From an uncultured Duncaniella sp. (lineage in GTDB: Bacteria > Bacteroidota > Bacteroidia > Bacteroidales > Muribaculaceae), in the NCBI GenBank assembly GCA_910586305.1, contig CAJUGS010000030.1, positions 1 to 42,315 of the forward strand: a stretch of 42,315 bases of DNA, given 5' to 3'. The position numbers and the translations under genes were made by a program. A model generated the notes under the pieces. It ran no database searches and was not told the origin of the DNA. It worked only from the letters and a program-made list of their open reading frames with translations. Each line of letters starts with the position of its first letter. Positions within the stretch are counted from its first letter, which is position 1. Positions 33,429 to 42,047 of this stretch are shown piece after piece.

Positions 33429-33525
33429 GGGTAAGCTGACTACATCGCACCGCTACAACCCGATACCGTTGCTTCGATCAAGACCTGGCGGAGTTCTCGG
33501 GGAGCTGGTCGTGTAGGACTTACCC
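33429..33525 (-). ncRNA. ffs: Signal recognition particle RNA (small bacterial type)
   Basis: This roughly 97-nt RNA gene has a 7-bp end helix (GGGUAAG with CUUACCC), the SRP core GCCAGGUC...GAAGCAACGG, and GGUGCGAUGUAG near the 3' end, matching the conserved GAUGUAG of 4.5S RNA. A run of seven T follows the end helix, as in an intrinsic terminator. A consensus promoter sits upstream so that transcription would start at the first G of the helix. The RNA pairs with Ffh to deliver membrane proteins. The six nt between CAGGUC and GAAGCA read UUGAUC instead of the CGGAAG seen in E. coli. Confidence 0.85.
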
Positions 33526-33530
33526 GGCTG

Positions 33531-33562
33531 CAAAGGTACGACATTTATCTATCCCGGCCAAA
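33531..33562 (-). promoter_or_regulatory. Promoter of the SRP RNA gene
   Basis: On the minus strand TTTG (33559-33562), 20 bp, TACCTTTG (33531-33538). This is a full consensus promoter placed six bases before the RNA 5' end. Confidence 0.82.
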
Positions 33563-33802
33563 TTTTTCGACCGAATTTTTATATGGAAATATGCAAATCG
33601 GTGACACTCAATGCTATTATAGGCTTTTTGCGCTATGGGACTTTTCAGATATTCTCGTCTAATTTCTGTTCCGGCATTGTCGTGTTTTTTTGATAGACGG
33701 CTGTATGGGTTATGAAAAGTGTCATAATGATAGGTATTTATACTTTTTTGCCTCTTTGTTGCCACTTTCAAGGAAGATGATAAAATGTTGAGAAATAAAG
33801 TT

Positions 33803-33810
33803 TAACTTTG
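33803..33810 (+). promoter_or_regulatory. -7 element of the alpha-galactosidase gene
   Basis: TAACTTTG lies 29 bp before the ATG at 33840. No good -33 box at normal spacing. The 240 bp between this and the SRP promoter are AT-rich and show no gene; the 83-codon minus-strand ORF there overlaps the SRP promoter and lacks features. Confidence 0.6.
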
Positions 33811-33839
33811 TGTAGACCTAAAAAACCGAACATTTACCA

Positions 33840-36065
33840 ATGACCATGAAACAGTCTCATATCCTCAGACTCCTGGCCGCAGTAGCACTCGGGGCAGCTC
33901 CCGCATCGGCACTGGCGGAGATAGTCGATGTCTCCACCCCGGGGACATCTCTCGTTCTTGATGCAACAGAGGGACAGCCGTTGAAGATACTTTACTACGG
34001 AGACAGACTCTCGCCGGCCGAGGCCGCCTCGCTTCAGGAAACGGGTGGCGCCATCAGTCTCAACGCATATCCCGTCTACGGTATCCAGCCGATGGGGGAG
34101 GCAGCGCTTAGTGTGACCCATGCCGACGGCAACCGCACTACCGATGTGGCTGTGACGGGTGTCTCCAGAACCACTGAGCCCGACGGTGGCCTTGTGACCA
34201 CTGTGGCCATGAAGGACCGTCATTATCCGCTTGATGTCAATGTCAACTACCGTGTCTATCCCGGCGATGAGATAATCGAGACATGGGTGGATGTGAAGAA
34301 CGGCGAGAAGGGCACAGTGACACTCAACCGATTCATGTCGGGGTATCTCCCGGTGAGATATGGCAATGTGTGGATGCACACTCTCTATGGCACATGGGCC
34401 GACGAGGCTAATATCACGGAGGAACCCGTGCCCCACGGAATCCGCATGATCAAAAATAAGGACGGTCTGCGCAACACCCACACCGCGCATCCCGAGGTGA
34501 TGCTGTCGCTTGACGGCAAGCCACGCGAGAATGATGGACGTGTGATAGGCGCGACTCTCTGTTATCCCGGCAATTATAAGCTTTTCATAGATACCGACGA
34601 CAGCAACTATCATCATCTTTTTGCAGGTATCAACGAGGAGAACTCGGAATATCATCTCCGCAAGGGGGAGAGTTTTACCACTCCGGAACTCGCGCTGACC
34701 TATAGCGACGAGGGCCTTGGCGGAGTGAGCCGAAATTTCCACCGCTGGGGACGCAAGCACCGCCTTCATGCAGGCGACAAGGAACGCAAGATTCTGCTCA
34801 ACTCATGGGAAGGCGTGTATTTCAGCATCACCGAGCCTGTCATGGCCGGAATGATGGAGGATATTGCCTCGATGGGTGGCGAGCTCTTTGTCATGGACGA
34901 CGGATGGTTTGGCGACAAGTATCCCCGCGATGTCGACAATTCGTCGCTGGGCGACTGGGTTGTTGATACTCGCAAGCTCCCCAACGGCATCAACGGGCTT
35001 CTGAAAGAGGCTGAAAAAAATGGCATAAAGTTCGGTATCTGGATTGAGCCTGAGATGACCAATACTGTCAGCGAGCTCTACGAGAAGCATCCCGAGTATA
35101 TCGTGAAGGCTCCCAACCGCGAGGTGGTGAAGGGACGCGGAGGCACACAGCTTGTGCTTGACCTTGCCAACCCCAAGGTACAGGATCTCGTTTTCGAGGT
35201 GGTAGACACGCTCATGACCAAGTATCCTGCCATAGACTATATCAAGTGGGACGCTAATGCGCCCATCATGGAGCATGGCTCGCAGTATCTCACCGCCGAC
35301 AACCAGAGCCATCTATATATCGACTTCCACAAGGGGCTTGAGAAGACTCTCGACCGTATACGTGCCGCCCATCCCGATGTGACGATACAGGCTTGTGCCA
35401 GCGGTGGCGGACGTGTCAACTGGGGATTTCTCCCGTGGTTTGACGAATTCTGGACTTCGGACAATAACGACGCTCTTCAGCGCGTGTATATGCAGTGGGG
35501 CACCAGCTATTTCTATCCTGCCATCGCCATGGCCTCGCACATCTCGGCGTCGCCCAACCACCAGACTTTCCGCCGGATTCCCACCAAGTTCCGTGCCGAT
35601 GTGGCCATGAGCGGACGACTCGGTCTTGAGATGCAGCCCCGCGATATGAACGACGATGACAAGGCTGTGTGTCGCCAGGCGATATCAGACTATAAGACAA
35701 TCCGTCCGATAGTGCAGTTTGGCGATCTTTATCGCCTTCAGTCGCCCTACGACAAGAAGGGTGTGGCTTCTCTGATGTATGTCACTCCGGAGAAGGACGA
35801 TGCTGTGTTCTTCTGGTGGAAACTCGATACCTTTATGGGACAGCAGCTACCGCGCATTCCGATGGCCGGTCTTAATCCCGACAAAACTTATCGTGTGCAG
35901 GAGCTTAACCGTATCGACAACGAGCCTCTTCCCTATGAGGGCAAGACTTTCACAGGCCGTTATCTGATGTCCAACGGTCTTGAAATGCCTCTGACATATA
36001 AGGTGGACTATCACAAGAATACCGACTATTCCTCGCGTGTGCTCCGCCTCACTGAGGTGAAATAA
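33840..36065 (+). CDS. GH36 alpha-galactosidase, secreted
   Basis: The 741-residue enzyme hydrolyses terminal alpha-1,6-galactosyl residues, as in raffinose-type sugars and galactomannans. It has a signal peptide (about 1-26, ALA), an N-terminal beta-sandwich domain, then the TIM barrel with LLNSWEGVYF, FVMDDGWFG, FGIWIEPEM, the nucleophile Asp in IKWDANAPI (about residue 470) and ACASGGGRVNWG. The acid/base Asp lies in the WTSDNND segment near 540. These are the standard GH36 signatures. The start could also be the ATG at 33846. It is monocistronic, with its own promoter box and a strong terminator, and acts in the periplasm or on the surface. Confidence 0.93.
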   Translation: MTMKQSHILRLLAAVALGAAPASALAEIVDVSTPGTSLVLDATEGQPLKILYYGDRLSPAEAASLQETGGAISLNAYPVYGIQPMGEAALSVTHADGNRTTDVAVTGVSRTTEPDGGLVTTVAMKDRHYPLDVNVNYRVYPGDEIIETWVDVKNGEKGTVTLNRFMSGYLPVRYGNVWMHTLYGTWADEANITEEPVPHGIRMIKNKDGLRNTHTAHPEVMLSLDGKPRENDGRVIGATLCYPGNYKLFIDTDDSNYHHLFAGINEENSEYHLRKGESFTTPELALTYSDEGLGGVSRNFHRWGRKHRLHAGDKERKILLNSWEGVYFSITEPVMAGMMEDIASMGGELFVMDDGWFGDKYPRDVDNSSLGDWVVDTRKLPNGINGLLKEAEKNGIKFGIWIEPEMTNTVSELYEKHPEYIVKAPNREVVKGRGGTQLVLDLANPKVQDLVFEVVDTLMTKYPAIDYIKWDANAPIMEHGSQYLTADNQSHLYIDFHKGLEKTLDRIRAAHPDVTIQACASGGGRVNWGFLPWFDEFWTSDNNDALQRVYMQWGTSYFYPAIAMASHISASPNHQTFRRIPTKFRADVAMSGRLGLEMQPRDMNDDDKAVCRQAISDYKTIRPIVQFGDLYRLQSPYDKKGVASLMYVTPEKDDAVFFWWKLDTFMGQQLPRIPMAGLNPDKTYRVQELNRIDNEPLPYEGKTFTGRYLMSNGLEMPLTYKVDYHKNTDYSSRVLRLTEVK

Positions 36066-36085
36066 GCTCAACCAAGGCTATATAT

Positions 36086-36141
36086 GTAATGAGATCCCGC
36101 ACCGGAAATCTTTATTGGTTTCCGGTGCGGGATTTCATTAC
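36086..36141 (+). terminator. Long hairpin after the alpha-galactosidase gene
   Basis: ATCCCGCACCGGAAA pairs perfectly with TTTCCGGTGCGGGAT, and an outer GTAATGA/TCATTAC pairing extends the stem past one mismatch. Confidence 0.8.
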
Positions 36142-36200
36142 GTATTCCGGAAATTGCAGACAGCTCCAACAGGCATAATGCGTTTTTTTAAATAAATATT

Positions 36201-36231
36201 TTTGATTTGAAGGCTGGATTTAATAATTTTG
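36201..36231 (+). promoter_or_regulatory. Promoter of the mini-ORF / TonB-C lipoprotein unit
   Basis: TTTG (36201-36204), 19 bp, TAATTTTG (36224-36231). This is a full consensus promoter 30 bp before the mini-ORF at 36261 and 153 bp before the lipoprotein gene. Confidence 0.75.
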
Positions 36232-36260
36232 GAAAATATAAACACCATACAGACAGTCAA

Positions 36261-36353
36261 ATGATCAGACCGATTGTTCTTTCCGTAGTTTTCGTTATAG
36301 GAATCTATGCGACGTGTAAAAACACGTGGTGTGATATTGTGCCCATGATTTAA
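36261..36353 (+). CDS. Possible 30-residue hydrophobic peptide
   Basis: The ORF starts just 30 bp after a consensus promoter and reads MIRPIVLSVVFVIGIYATCK, then ten more residues including a second Cys. The first 18 residues resemble a signal or membrane segment, and IYATC loosely resembles a lipobox. It ends 30 bp before the lipoprotein gene. It may be a small membrane peptide, a leader ORF, or a broken remnant of a lipoprotein start. There is no homology evidence. Confidence 0.35.
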   Translation: MIRPIVLSVVFVIGIYATCKNTWCDIVPMI

Positions 36354-36383
36354 TAATTATGACCTAATAAAAGATTGTAGCAT

Positions 36384-37646
36384 ATGAGAAAGTCGTTATA
36401 CATATTCATGTTTGTTATTGTGGGGATATTCATGAGTTGTTCCCAGAAGACATATAGTTCTCGCACACGCAATATGGCTATGGATAACATCATTGCTGCG
36501 CAAAGTGAGGAGGATGAAGGTGCGGTTCAAGAACCGGCATGGACTTACTATGAACGGCTCTCTTATATCTTCGGTGCGGATTCTACGTGCATCGGTATTA
36601 GCAATGACATGGATTTTCCGGATTGGTATTCCGGCTGTTTTGTCAATGACCGTAACAGACTGATCATTAATATAATCGGCGATACTCTGAATACAAGACG
36701 TATGCTGGCTAAATTGCTTCAAGGAAATGAATTCGATCTTGGGGTTGGAGTGAGTTCGCGAAAAGAGATGCTGAGGACTCTTTCTCTTTTGGACACTGCA
36801 GTCTCGAATATGGACACTTTGTCGCCATCGCCAATCTGTCGTGAAGCAATTAATGGAAATCTGATTTGGTGGGGCAATGAAGATGGCACAATAACAATTT
36901 GTATTGAAGGTGATAACGACTCGATTATAAATGTGTTTAGAAAGGATGTGTTTGACTCCCCATTATTGAGGTTTGAAGTCCATGATAAAGTTCGTGTCAA
37001 TATTGGCTGTGATACTTTAGCTGTTGAAGAAAAGTCATTTGTCTCACACGAAACATCACCGCAATTTCCCGGAGGGGATGGCGCAATGATAAGTTATATC
37101 TACGACAATCTGAGGTATCCAAAAGAGGCGTATGATGAAAACATACAAGGCAGGGTCGTTGTGCAGTATCTTGTTGACAAGACCGGAAACATAGACTCTG
37201 TCAGAATAGTGAAGAGCAAGGATCCCTATCTTGACGCGGAAGCGGTGAGAATAGTGACGTCTTTTCCGAAATTTACACCCGGCAAATTTGATTTAACTCC
37301 GATTGATCAATGGATGACGTTGCCTATCATGTTTAAAAAGACTGATTATGACGATAGAAAGAATAAGAAATATCGGGCCTTTCAATATGATAATGGTGAT
37401 GATTATGTCAAAGACGGACTATACCGTATTGTGGATGAGAGGGGTAGGATAGGATATGCCGATGAGAGAGGCGCCACGGTCATAGCTCCGCGGTTTGCAT
37501 TTGGATTTCCTTTTGAGAATGGGAAAGCCAAGGTAACAGACTCCGGACAAGAAAAGGAGGTGGAGGGTAATCGTGGTGAATACCATTATTGGGATAGCGA
37601 CGACTGGTATTATATAGATAAAACCGGACGTAAATCAGGTGATTGA
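36384..37646 (+). CDS. Lipoprotein with TonB C-terminal domain and WG repeat
   Basis: The 420-residue product has a lipoprotein signal (IFMSCS, Cys about residue 19) and a unique middle part (30-220). A TonB-C-type domain at about 230-320 has FPGGDGAMISYIYDNLRYP, VVVQYLVDKTGNIDSVRIVK and AVRIVTSFPKFTPGK. The end (about 345-420) resembles WG repeats (GLYRIVDERGRIGYADERGA). A TonB-C domain in a lipoprotein, without the usual N-terminal inner-membrane helix and proline-rich spacer, argues against a classical energy transducer. It is AT-richer than its neighbours, suggesting different ancestry. Function unknown. Confidence 0.75.
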   Translation: MRKSLYIFMFVIVGIFMSCSQKTYSSRTRNMAMDNIIAAQSEEDEGAVQEPAWTYYERLSYIFGADSTCIGISNDMDFPDWYSGCFVNDRNRLIINIIGDTLNTRRMLAKLLQGNEFDLGVGVSSRKEMLRTLSLLDTAVSNMDTLSPSPICREAINGNLIWWGNEDGTITICIEGDNDSIINVFRKDVFDSPLLRFEVHDKVRVNIGCDTLAVEEKSFVSHETSPQFPGGDGAMISYIYDNLRYPKEAYDENIQGRVVVQYLVDKTGNIDSVRIVKSKDPYLDAEAVRIVTSFPKFTPGKFDLTPIDQWMTLPIMFKKTDYDDRKNKKYRAFQYDNGDDYVKDGLYRIVDERGRIGYADERGATVIAPRFAFGFPFENGKAKVTDSGQEKEVEGNRGEYHYWDSDDWYYIDKTGRKSGD

Positions 37647-37712
37647 TGTTATTATATTCCCGGGTCTGACCTCGGCTAATTCGGTGTGTTGCTCGTGGAA
37701 ATATGAAAAAAT

Positions 37713-37746
37713 CACCCCCTCGTCGGTCTGTGGCCGATGAGGGGGT
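37713..37746 (-). terminator. Terminator of the minus-strand small gene
   Basis: CACCCCCTCGTCGG with CCGATGAGGGGGTG (one G-U pair); on the minus strand it is followed by six T. It ends the gene at 37778-38155. Confidence 0.88.
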
Positions 37747-37777
37747 GTGGTATGAAAGATGTGTGACCCTGTTATGT

Positions 37778-38155
37778 TCAGAGTCCTGTAGGAGGATTCA
37801 CTCGCTTGTAGAGACGACGGAAAATGTCGTCGGTTGTCGAGAGTTCGTCGGCGCGCGATGCGTAGTCTGCGCCATACAGGCTTTCGAGCAGGTCGGGCAG
37901 GTAGCGGCGTTCGCGGTCCTTCTCTATGGCTGTTTCGGCCAAGCGGTGGATGGAGGTTGCGTAACGCTCGGCATCAATAGCGTTGAGATAGCGGGCTGCT
38001 GATACAGCGAACTGTCCGGTGGTGTCAACGAGAATCATGTTGGTTATAAGCTCATCCATGATGTCGTCACACTCGCCGATGTGGTTGGCGATGTATTCGT
38101 AGGTCAGCAGGCCGTCGGGGTCCTGTGCGAGTTCTTTTTTGAGTTCCTGATTCAT
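37778..38155 (-). CDS. Conserved-looking small soluble protein, unknown function
   Basis: The 125-residue acidic protein starts MNQELKKELAQDPDGLLTYE and has no signal peptide or membrane span. The sequence looks all-helical (NHIGECDDIMDELITNMI, AARYLNAIDAERYATSIHRL). I do not recognise the family. A consensus promoter lies 65 bp upstream and a strong terminator 32 bp downstream, so it can be transcribed alone although it follows the PBP1A gene on the same strand. Confidence 0.75.
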   Translation of the reverse strand: MNQELKKELAQDPDGLLTYEYIANHIGECDDIMDELITNMILVDTTGQFAVSAARYLNAIDAERYATSIHRLAETAIEKDRERRYLPDLLESLYGADYASRADELSTTDDIFRRLYKRVNPPTGL

Positions 38156-38219
38156 AGAGTTTGCTGTAATGGTCGGATGGTAAACGTCGGCGGTGAGTGG
38201 GTCCGACCCTTTCGGATTG

Positions 38220-38251
38220 CAAAATTAGTGAATTTTAAGGAATTGAGCAAA
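38220..38251 (-). promoter_or_regulatory. Promoter of the small gene after PBP1A
   Basis: On the minus strand TTTG (38248-38251), 20 bp, TAATTTTG (38220-38227). Confidence 0.75.
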
Positions 38252-38256
38252 TTTTA

Positions 38257-40650
38257 CTATTCGAAGACGCCCTCGAGTGATGTTTCTTCGGCATCATTGT
38301 CGATATCCGGCTCATCAATGAAGTCTCCGTAGTATTCTTTTTCACACAGGTTGACATTTGCCGGGAATGTGAAGCGTGACGACTGCGAGTACTTGAGCGA
38401 CGGGTCGGAGTATACTTTCTTCATGAATCGCCCGTAGATAGGAAGTGCCATTGAAGCACCCTGTCCGTAGGCCATTGTGTTGAAGTGTATGAATCGTTCG
38501 TCGCCTCCCACCCATGTTCCTGCCACAAGGTCGGGGGTGAAGCCCATGAACCATCCGTCGGCGTTGTAGTTGGTGGTACCGGTCTTTCCTCCCATTTCGG
38601 CGGTGAGGCCGAATCGCGAACGGACGCGGTGGGCCGTACCCTCGTTGACCACATTGAGCAGCATGGAGAGTATGCGGTAGTAGGCTTTTTCGGATATCAC
38701 CTCGGTGTGGCGTGGTGAGAATTCGGATATTATGTTTCCGTCGTTGTCGGCTATCGCTGTGACAAACATGGGGTCGACCCTCATGCCGTTGTTGGCAAAA
38801 GCGGAGTAGGCTGTGACCATTTCCTTGACCGATACGTCTGCCGGGCCGAGACACAGTGACATCACCGGCGGAAGCGAGGCTGTGATGCCGAAGTTGTGCA
38901 TGGTGCGGACGAGCGAGGGGGGTGAGAGCTGGGAGATGAGGCGGGCCGAAATCCAGTTGTTGGAGTTGGTGAGCGCCCAGCGGAGGTCAACCATCTCTCC
39001 CACTCGCGACCTTCCGGCGTTTCGTGGTGCCCACACTCGTCCGTTTTCATCAGTGAGCACCGGCTGGGTGTTGGAGAATACGTCGCAAGGGGTGTAGCCC
39101 TCTTCCATCGCATAGGTGTAGAGGAAGGGCTTGACTGTGGAGCCTATCTGACGGCGACCTGTGGAGACCATGTCATACTGGAAGTAGGAGAAGTCCGGAC
39201 CGCCTACATAGGCTTTGATGTGGCCGTTGAGGGGATTCATGGCCATGAAGCCGGTGCGGAGGAAGTGCTTGTGGTAGAGCACCGAGTCGAGCGGTGTCAT
39301 AACGGTGTCGACCGAACCCGAGTAGGAGAACACCTTCATCTCGCGCGGAGTGTTGAATGCGCGGTTTATCTCGTCGCGCGAGGCTCCGGCCTTCACCATG
39401 TTGCGGTAGCGGTCGGTGTTTTTCATCGCGTTGCGTATGAGGTGGTTGAGGCGTATTTCCGATAGCTCGGCACGGTCGGTGGTATAGGGTGCGCCCTTGG
39501 TGCCGCGCTTCTCGCGGAAGAATGCTTTCTGGAGGTCCTTGCCGAGGTGTTCGGCTACGGCCTCTTCGGCATACTGCTGCATACGCGAGTCGATGGTGGT
39601 GTAGATCTTGAGACCGTCGGTGTATATGTCGTATTTTGAGCCGTCGGGCTTGGGATTTTTCTCAATCCATCCGTAGAGCGGGTTGGTCTCCCAGGCTATG
39701 GAGTCGTCGATAAACTTCTGTGTCTCCCATCCGCGGTAGTTTTCGCGTTCGGGACGTTTGGCGCGCAGCATACGGCGCAGTTCCTCGCGGAAGTATGGCG
39801 CTATTCCGTCCTTTGCGTCCACGCGGTGGAAGTTGAGGGTGAGCGGAAGGGCAGAAAGTGAGTCGAGTTCGGCCTGTGTGAGTTTGCCCGCCTTGTGCAT
39901 CTGTGCGAGCACTGTGTTGCGGCGTTCGCGTGTCCGTTCGCTCTTGCGGACGGGGTTGTAGAACGACGGGTTTTTTACCATTCCCACAAGTGTGGCGGCT
40001 TCCTCGATGGTGAGGTCTTTGGGTTCTTTGCCGAAATAGACGTGTGCGGCACTCTTGATACCCACCGCGTTGTAGAGAAAGTCAAACTGGTTGAGATACA
40101 TCTTTATGATCTCTTCCTTTGAGTAGTATCTCTCCAGCTTGACGGCAATCATCCACTCGATGGGTTTCTTCATGGCTCTCGAGATGAGGTTGGAGCTCTG
40201 GGGCGAGTAGAGCTGCTTGGCCAGCTGCTGGGTGAGCGTTGAGCCGCCGCCGGCGTTTTTGTTGCCCATCAGGATGGTCTTGAACAGCACTCGTCCGAGA
40301 CCTCTCATATCGATGCCTGAGTGTTCCTCGAAGCGGACATCCTCGGTGGAGATGAGGGCGTCGATGACATGGGGCGACACTTCGTCGAAGTCGGCATACA
40401 CGCGGTTGCCTGTGCCGGAGAAGTAGCGTCCGATTTCCTTTCCGTCGGCCGAGTAGAGGACTGATGCAAAGCGGTCGGTGGGGTTTTTAAGTTCCTCCAC
40501 CGGGGGCATATATCCTATTATGCCGTTATATATGAGAAACAGGAAGACGAACACGCCGGCCACGCATAAGGTGAACACGAGCCACATTGTGGCAATGAGC
40601 CCTCGGTGGGTGCGTTTGCTGGTCTTTTTGTCGTCCTTTTTTTGTTCCAT
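38257..40650 (-). CDS. mrcA: Penicillin-binding protein 1A (transglycosylase/transpeptidase)
   Basis: The 797-residue bifunctional peptidoglycan synthase has a membrane anchor at about 18-48. The GT51 domain has STEDVRFEEHSGID with the catalytic Glu, GGGSTLTQQLAKQLY and KEEIIKMYLNQF. The transpeptidase domain has the SxxK motif in RRQIGSTVKPFLY (near 505), SxN in LTNSNNWIS (near 560) and KTGTT (near 690). It builds and cross-links glycan strands in the periplasm. The gene begins 31 bp after ugd on the same strand and is probably co-transcribed with it. Confidence 0.95.
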   Translation of the reverse strand: MEQKKDDKKTSKRTHRGLIATMWLVFTLCVAGVFVFLFLIYNGIIGYMPPVEELKNPTDRFASVLYSADGKEIGRYFSGTGNRVYADFDEVSPHVIDALISTEDVRFEEHSGIDMRGLGRVLFKTILMGNKNAGGGSTLTQQLAKQLYSPQSSNLISRAMKKPIEWMIAVKLERYYSKEEIIKMYLNQFDFLYNAVGIKSAAHVYFGKEPKDLTIEEAATLVGMVKNPSFYNPVRKSERTRERRNTVLAQMHKAGKLTQAELDSLSALPLTLNFHRVDAKDGIAPYFREELRRMLRAKRPERENYRGWETQKFIDDSIAWETNPLYGWIEKNPKPDGSKYDIYTDGLKIYTTIDSRMQQYAEEAVAEHLGKDLQKAFFREKRGTKGAPYTTDRAELSEIRLNHLIRNAMKNTDRYRNMVKAGASRDEINRAFNTPREMKVFSYSGSVDTVMTPLDSVLYHKHFLRTGFMAMNPLNGHIKAYVGGPDFSYFQYDMVSTGRRQIGSTVKPFLYTYAMEEGYTPCDVFSNTQPVLTDENGRVWAPRNAGRSRVGEMVDLRWALTNSNNWISARLISQLSPPSLVRTMHNFGITASLPPVMSLCLGPADVSVKEMVTAYSAFANNGMRVDPMFVTAIADNDGNIISEFSPRHTEVISEKAYYRILSMLLNVVNEGTAHRVRSRFGLTAEMGGKTGTTNYNADGWFMGFTPDLVAGTWVGGDERFIHFNTMAYGQGASMALPIYGRFMKKVYSDPSLKYSQSSRFTFPANVNLCEKEYYGDFIDEPDIDNDAEETSLEGVFE

Positions 40651-40681
40651 AGATTTGCAGTAGGTGGTGTGTGAGTGATAA

Positions 40682-41995
40682 CTATTTGCCGATTGCAGTG
40701 TAGGCGAATCCTTCGGCCTCTACCTCTTCTTTGTCGTAGAGGTTGCGTCCGTCCACTATCACGGGTTTGTTCATGACCTGTCTGATGACCTGCCATGACG
40801 GCATACGGAACTGCTTCCACTCGGTGAGGAGTGCTGCAGCATCGGCTCCGACTGCCGCGTCGTACATATCGCGGGCATATTCGACTGTGTCGCCAAGGCG
40901 ACGGCGGCATTCGTTCATGGCGACAGGGTCGTAGACTTTCACTCGTGCGCCGCTGTCGAGCAGGGCCGAGATAACCACGAGCGATGGAGCTTCGCGCATA
41001 TCGTCGGTCTCGGGTTTGAACGATAGTCCCCAGATGGCTATTGTCTTGCCTTGCAGGTCGCCTCCGAGCATGGAGCTGAGCTTGTGGAACACGATTTCCT
41101 TCTGGCGCTCGTTTACTTCCTCGACGGCTTCGATCACTCTCATGCGGTAGCCGTTCTCGCGGGCTGTACGTGCGAGAGCCTTGACGTCTTTAGGAAAGCA
41201 TGAGCCTCCGTAGCCACATCCCGAGTAGAGAAATTTCGATCCGATGCGTGCGTCGGTGCCTATGCCCTTGCGCACCATGTCGACATTCGCCCCGACAAGG
41301 TCGCAGAGGTTGGCGATGTCGTTCATGAACGATATGCGGGTGGCAAGCATGGCGTTGGCCGCATACTTGGTCATTTCGGCCGAGGGTATGTCCATGAAGT
41401 AGACGCGGAAGTTGTTGACCAGGAAGGGGCGGTAGAGTTTGCTCATCACTTTGCGGGCTCTTTCGCTCTCAACTCCCACCACCACACGGTCGGGCGACAT
41501 GAAGTCTTTTATCGCGGCTCCCTCTTTGAGGAATTCCGGATTGGAGGCTACTTCGAAGTCGATATTTTCGCTGCGTATGGCGAGTTCCTCTGCCACGGCC
41601 TGCTTCACTTTCTCAGCAGTACCGACCGGTACGGTAGACTTGGTGACGAGGAGTGTATAGCGCCGGATGTTTCGACCGAACTCACGTGCCACATCGAGAA
41701 CATATCTCAAGTCGGCCGAGCCGTCCTCGTCAGGAGGAGTGCCCACTGCCGAGAACACTACTTCCACGTCGTCGAGACAGTCGCTCAGGCGGGTGGTGAA
41801 ATGCAGTCGGCCGGCTTCGGTGTTTCGCTTCACCAGGTCGTCGAGCCCCGGCTCATAGATGGGGATTTCTCCTGCGAGAAGTCTTTCTATCTTGACCTGG
41901 TCTATGTCTACACACGTCACGTCGATTCCCATCTCGGCAAAGCAGGCTCCCGAGACAAGACCTACGTATCCTGTTCCTACAATAGCAATTTTCAT
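40682..41995 (-). CDS. ugd: UDP-glucose 6-dehydrogenase
   Basis: This 437-residue cytoplasmic enzyme oxidises UDP-glucose to UDP-glucuronate with two NAD+, supplying capsule and exopolysaccharide precursors. The NAD-binding start is MKIAIVGTGYVGLVSGACFAE. SAVGTPPDEDGSADL and NPEFLKEGAAI are family motifs. The catalytic Cys lies in GYGGSCFPKDVKAL (about residue 262), followed by WGLSFKPETDDMREAPS. Length is normal. It is first in a likely two-gene unit with PBP1A. Confidence 0.95.
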   Translation of the reverse strand: MKIAIVGTGYVGLVSGACFAEMGIDVTCVDIDQVKIERLLAGEIPIYEPGLDDLVKRNTEAGRLHFTTRLSDCLDDVEVVFSAVGTPPDEDGSADLRYVLDVAREFGRNIRRYTLLVTKSTVPVGTAEKVKQAVAEELAIRSENIDFEVASNPEFLKEGAAIKDFMSPDRVVVGVESERARKVMSKLYRPFLVNNFRVYFMDIPSAEMTKYAANAMLATRISFMNDIANLCDLVGANVDMVRKGIGTDARIGSKFLYSGCGYGGSCFPKDVKALARTARENGYRMRVIEAVEEVNERQKEIVFHKLSSMLGGDLQGKTIAIWGLSFKPETDDMREAPSLVVISALLDSGARVKVYDPVAMNECRRRLGDTVEYARDMYDAAVGADAAALLTEWKQFRMPSWQVIRQVMNKPVIVDGRNLYDKEEVEAEGFAYTAIGK

Positions 41996-42039
41996 TTTAT
42001 TTATGTGGGTTGCGATCGTTCTTCCGCTGTTTCAAACTG

Positions 42040-42047
42040 CAAAAATA
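42040..42047 (-). promoter_or_regulatory. -7 element of ugd
   Basis: TATTTTTG on the minus strand lies 44 bp upstream of the ugd start codon; no clear -33 box. Confidence 0.5.

Noticed and set aside
33520..33771. 83-codon minus-strand ORF upstream of the SRP RNA
   Set aside because: It covers the SRP promoter and the RNA 5' end and shows no domain or export signal.
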